This document shows, in pieces, positions 60,696 to 64,000 of a DNA stretch of 64,000 bases. The stretch's first letter is position 1. The number at the start of each line of letters is the position of its first letter. The notes beneath the pieces were generated by a model. That model was not told the DNA's origin and did no database searches. It was given only the letters and a program-made list of their open reading frames with translations. The stretch is from Rhynchopus euleeides (taxonomy: Eukaryota > Euglenozoa > Diplonemea > Diplonemida > Diplonemidae), in the NCBI GenBank assembly GCA_963210315.1, contig OY723309.1:620001-684000 (forward strand), written 5' to 3'. The translations under genes were made by a program, and so were the position numbers.

Positions 60696-62119
60696 CGGAT
60701 GATTGTTTTTTGGTTCCTATTTTTTTTTGCTTTGTTTGTGATGGAGACGCGCAACAATAAAAAACAAGGGGCACACAGCTCCACCTCGGGTTAACGATCA
60801 CCATCGGACGACATCCGCGAAGGCAGCAAGAGAAATGCGGCAAAGCAAAAGGCACCGCCAACACCCCTGAGCAAGAGCGGGTGGAAGCGGTCGTTTTTTC
60901 GCCGGCAGCTTTCTCTTGTTTTTCTAAATTGGAATCGTTACGGAGAAGGTTAAATCTGGGCGATGATTATATCAACGTTTTACCACACGAATGCGAGACG
61001 CACACGGCGACACTGTTCATTATACTGGCGACATTCTTCCGTGGGTGAGGGCGTGTGTCTTCGGCGTTTCCTCCTCTTCCCCGAAACTCCCGCACACTGA
61101 GTAGTTCTTCGCTCAGTCTCCGTCAGGCGCTGCTTCGCAACGTGTCGCTGGGTTTCCGTCAAAGCTATAAGAACACATCAGCCCTTCACCTAAATTGCCC
61201 TCAATTAGGGACTCCACAGGGATGCCAGCCCTAACAAGGCAGGGCTTTTGGCGCACGCCTGACACAGAGAAAAAAGGCCGTCCCCAGGTTTTATTAGCAC
61301 CGTTGTAACCAACCTGACAGTTTATCTTTCAGGAGAGGGGGTGCCGTGGTTTCGGTGTTCTTTCTTCAATAGCAGAGGGTGGCCCTCCCCGGAGGAGCGT
61401 GTGCCCCCACGATGCTTTCGGTTTTCGCAAAGGAAAAAGAGAGACAAAATAATAGAAAAGAAAGGGGCGGGTGAAGATCTGATCGAGGAGAAGCACACGG
61501 GGAGGGGGGGGGGGTGCAGGAGGTGGAATGGATAGAGTTGCTGAAAGGAGGAAGTTCGCCTTATTCAGCAGGACAGAACGGACTGCGGCAGACGCGCTGC
61601 CATTTCAATTCAATTCTTGGCACCGCCGCACGGACACCGTGCGGAAAGCCGTAGAAGGCTGAGTACTGGACGCAGGGGGGGTTTAGACCAATTACCTCAT
61701 GGATTCGACAGTCACACACGAGGACACAAGCACTGAATAGCAAGATGTGTTTGCTGTTGCAACCAATTGGACAGACTTCTTTTCTTTGAAACCCCGGAGG
61801 GGCACCTAAAGAATATCCGGTCCCGTATGATTCGCGGCGCAAATCTCGATTTCGTGTACCCACCCCACCCCACCCCACCCCCCCTCCCTCCCTCGCCCCC
61901 CACTTTTAGAGACCTCGCTGCTCGCGCTATCAAGGCACGTAGCAGCGTTCGGTGTCCTGCGCACATGTATTAGGCAGGCACCGTCCATACAAAACAAAGA
62001 ACGTATCTTTTGATGACAACAGCACTTATTTCACATATCACAACATGCAAATGGCAAACCTCTTCTCGGGGGGGGGGGGTAGTGAAACCGAATTTGAAGG
62101 GAGCACAAGAATGATCACC
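60696..62119. other. Intergenic, no gene
   Basis: No coding frame is supported. G and C runs occur near 61503-61512 and in the repeated 'caccccacccc' at 61860-61880. Nothing else is recognisable. Confidence 0.4.
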
Positions 62120-62124
62120 CTTCA
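62120..62124. other. 5-bp target duplication, MITE C left
   Basis: CTTCA outside the left end of MITE C; the same five bases are at 63249-63253 outside the right end. Confidence 0.75.
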
Positions 62125-63248
62125 TGGGGTAATCAGGCTGGGGGAAAAAACAACAAATCACAACGAATCACACCCGATCACAACAAATCACAACGCCAAA
62201 TGTTGTGATTTGTTGTGATTTGTTGCGATTTGTTGCGATTTGTTGCGATTTGTTGTGGCCAGTTGTGATTTGTTGCGACCAGTTGTGACGACTTGTGACC
62301 CTTTTGTGATGAGTTGTGATGAGTTGTGATGAGGTGTGATCTGTTGTGATCTGTTGTGATCGCGATCCAAAATTTCAAAAATTTAAAATTTTGGATCGCG
62401 ATCACAACAGATCACACCTCATCACAACTCATCACAAAAGGGTCACAAGTCGTCACAACTGGTCACAACAAATCACACCACGTCACACCTAGTCACAACA
62501 AATCACAACTGGCCGCAACAAATCGCAAAAAATCACAACAAATCACAACATTTGCCTTGTGATTTGTTGTGATCTGTTGTGATCGGGTGTGATTTGTTGT
62601 GGGCAAGACGTTAAACTACCTGGGAGGGCTTCCCCAGACCATGACGGGTGTGATTTGTCCTGGGCAAGACGTTAAACTACCTGGGAGGGCTTCCCCAGAC
62701 CATGACGGGTGCTTGCACCAGGAGTTTGAAACAGCCACTCATGCCTTGCGATGCTCAAGTGCCTGCTGGACCCCTATGTCCTTCAGGCCCCAAAGCAGGC
62801 AACGATATGGGAGCAACCTAACAGGGGAGGTGAAGAGGGCACGGGTCTTAGCCTGATGACACACTGCAACCTCAAGGTGACTGGCGACACCTCTCCCACA
62901 GTCTGCGGCACTCTGCCGTGGCGACAAGGCTTCCTGTCATGGGAGATCGCTGCGTGGATCAACGTGGCACCACCCGTGTGCTCGGCAGGTTGTTTCGGCA
63001 CCTGTTTTCTCCGTGTCATGCTTTTCGTGAGCGTGTCAGGGATGTTGGCACACGCTGGGGAGGGTTCACATGATGACATAACATATATCAGAAGCACACA
63101 CCCACGTGGCGCTGTCCTTGGCAGGACTTTGAAAGTGCCGCCTTGATATCCTTGTTGGATAGAACCCTCATATCACACCCTCAATCAGCTGACGATCGGG
63201 TGTGATTTGTTGTGATTTGTTGTTTTTTTCCCCAGCCTGATTACCCCA
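62125..63248. mobile_element. MITE C (TGGGGTAATCAGG family) with insert X
   Basis: A copy with uninterrupted palindrome core (62145-62600, centre near 62385) and the intact CACGTC region used to place the LINE target in MITE A. Its right half holds insert X copy 3 in minus orientation (about 62602-63195). It ends at 63248 with the complement of TGGGGTAATCAGGCTGGGG. Confidence 0.8.
62602..63195 (-). mobile_element. ~0.5-kb insert X, copy 3
   Basis: Near-identical to copies 1 and 2, with a one-base deletion at about 62908 that breaks the shared frame. Its left end has a ~60-bp tandem duplication (62594-62650 and 62651-62710) containing 'gggcaagacgttaaactacc'. Confidence 0.55.
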
Positions 63249-63253
63249 CTTCA
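63249..63253. other. 5-bp target duplication, MITE C right
   Basis: CTTCA, matching 62120-62124. Confidence 0.75.
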
Positions 63254-64000
63254 CTCGTTATGCAGGTTGTGTCTGAAATCCAGTGTTTTTTCCGGCCTGT
63301 GTTGTGTTGTTGTACTGTGTAGGCAATTAGGCTGTGATGGTATGCAAAAACGTTCTTTGGTTCTCGGGGGGGGGGGGGGTCGCCGTGTCGACGACCTTGA
63401 CGCATCAACTTGTCTAAACATAACGTTCGGGCAAGACGTGGTTCCCACACGAACTGTTACAGGGGATTGTCACCTCTGTCCATGATTCCGTGTCTTCGGT
63501 ATTTCCATCCCAGGTTAAAAAAAAGGGATAGCTCTGGCACACATGGCAGAGGCGTCTCTAGGGCGTCGTCCTTTCCATTTCGAACGATTTGAACAATTAT
63601 TTGCCGTGCTCTGAGCGTATAGCACATGGGCTGCTGTTCCGGGTTATTCTGGCCTGCACGTGGTGGCATTTGTTCCTGGCTTTGCTGTCGATCTGGCAAA
63701 AAAAAAAAGGCACGCCTTCTGAAAAGGTACGATGCCCCGTTCCCCTCAACTCCGCCTCACGGGGCCTCTGATGAACACACGGCACAAACACACTCTCGCG
63801 TGAATTATTTTTATAGTCGTGTCGAGGACACCGATCACCTTGCGCTCGATGTGCCTTCCACTATACACACTCGCACTTCTTTATGGAAGCCTTCGCTCTT
63901 CAGCACAGAAAGGGGGATCATGCCTTCTCATAGAATCGGCTTGGCACGCCCACATTTTGCACAGTCTGATACAGAGCTGCTGAACATCCCATTGTGTGTC
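63254..64000. other. Intergenic, no gene
   Basis: Only short frames without recognisable content. G runs occur near 63367-63379. Nothing is called. Confidence 0.4.

Overview
The window is nuclear DNA of a eukaryote. It has long genes separated by kilobases of non-coding sequence, non-LTR retrotransposons, cut-and-paste transposons with their short non-autonomous relatives (MITEs), and WD40 and kinase-fold proteins; no bacterial operon structure is visible. G- or C-homopolymer runs of 8-20+ bases recur throughout and often sit at or inside mobile-element ends. The WD40, kinase-like, hAT and pogo genes end with ordinary stop codons (TGA, TAG, TGA and TAA respectively), so the standard code probably applies. 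A unicellular alga or protist, possibly a chromerid-like alveolate, would fit, but this assignment is weak.

Region 1 (1-12.3 kb) holds three tandem copies of a minus-strand gene for a predicted secreted WD40 protein (1964-4604, 6397-7773, 10866-12230). They were duplicated together with their 5' and 3' flanks. Copy 1 carries a second WD40 propeller joined by a Pro/Thr/Ala minisatellite linker and is broken by one extra base. Copies 2 and 3 have one propeller each. Region 2 (12.3-21.1 kb) holds a 5'-truncated LINE with a restriction-like endonuclease and OTU-like domains, ending in a 27-base A run, followed by gene-poor sequence with MITEs. Region 3 (21.1-28.8 kb) holds a hAT-like transposase gene frameshifted at a G10 tract. 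It also holds a complete pogo-like transposon (25745-28727, TA target duplication) whose transposase gene is split by a 470-bp MITE; removing the MITE and one TA restores the frame.

Region 4 (30.2-34.9 kb) is one long minus-strand host gene: a Cys-rich finger, SPRY-like modules and a C-terminal kinase fold that lacks the HRD aspartate, so a probable pseudokinase. Region 5 (35.4-44.7 kb) is a MITE (5-bp target duplication AAGAG) with an 8.84-kb APE-type LINE inserted in its middle (6-bp duplication CACGTC). ORF1 and ORF2 of this LINE lie in one frame, separated by a single UGA and followed at once by a 2A-like motif (GDIETNPGP). This is the most striking feature of the window.

Region 6 (45-54.7 kb) has dispersed repeats, then a second RLE-type LINE on the minus strand with RT, restriction-like endonuclease and OTU-like domains near both ends. 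Region 7 (54.7-64 kb) is a mosaic of fold-back and palindromic elements: a ~1.5-kb fold-back element, two TA-flanked elements nested in AT-rich palindromes, and two more copies of the region-5 MITE enlarged by a ~0.5-kb insertion sequence in both orientations.

Most of the window is therefore mobile DNA. The only likely host genes are the WD40 cluster and the SPRY/pseudokinase gene. All function calls come from reading motifs by eye; no database search was run.
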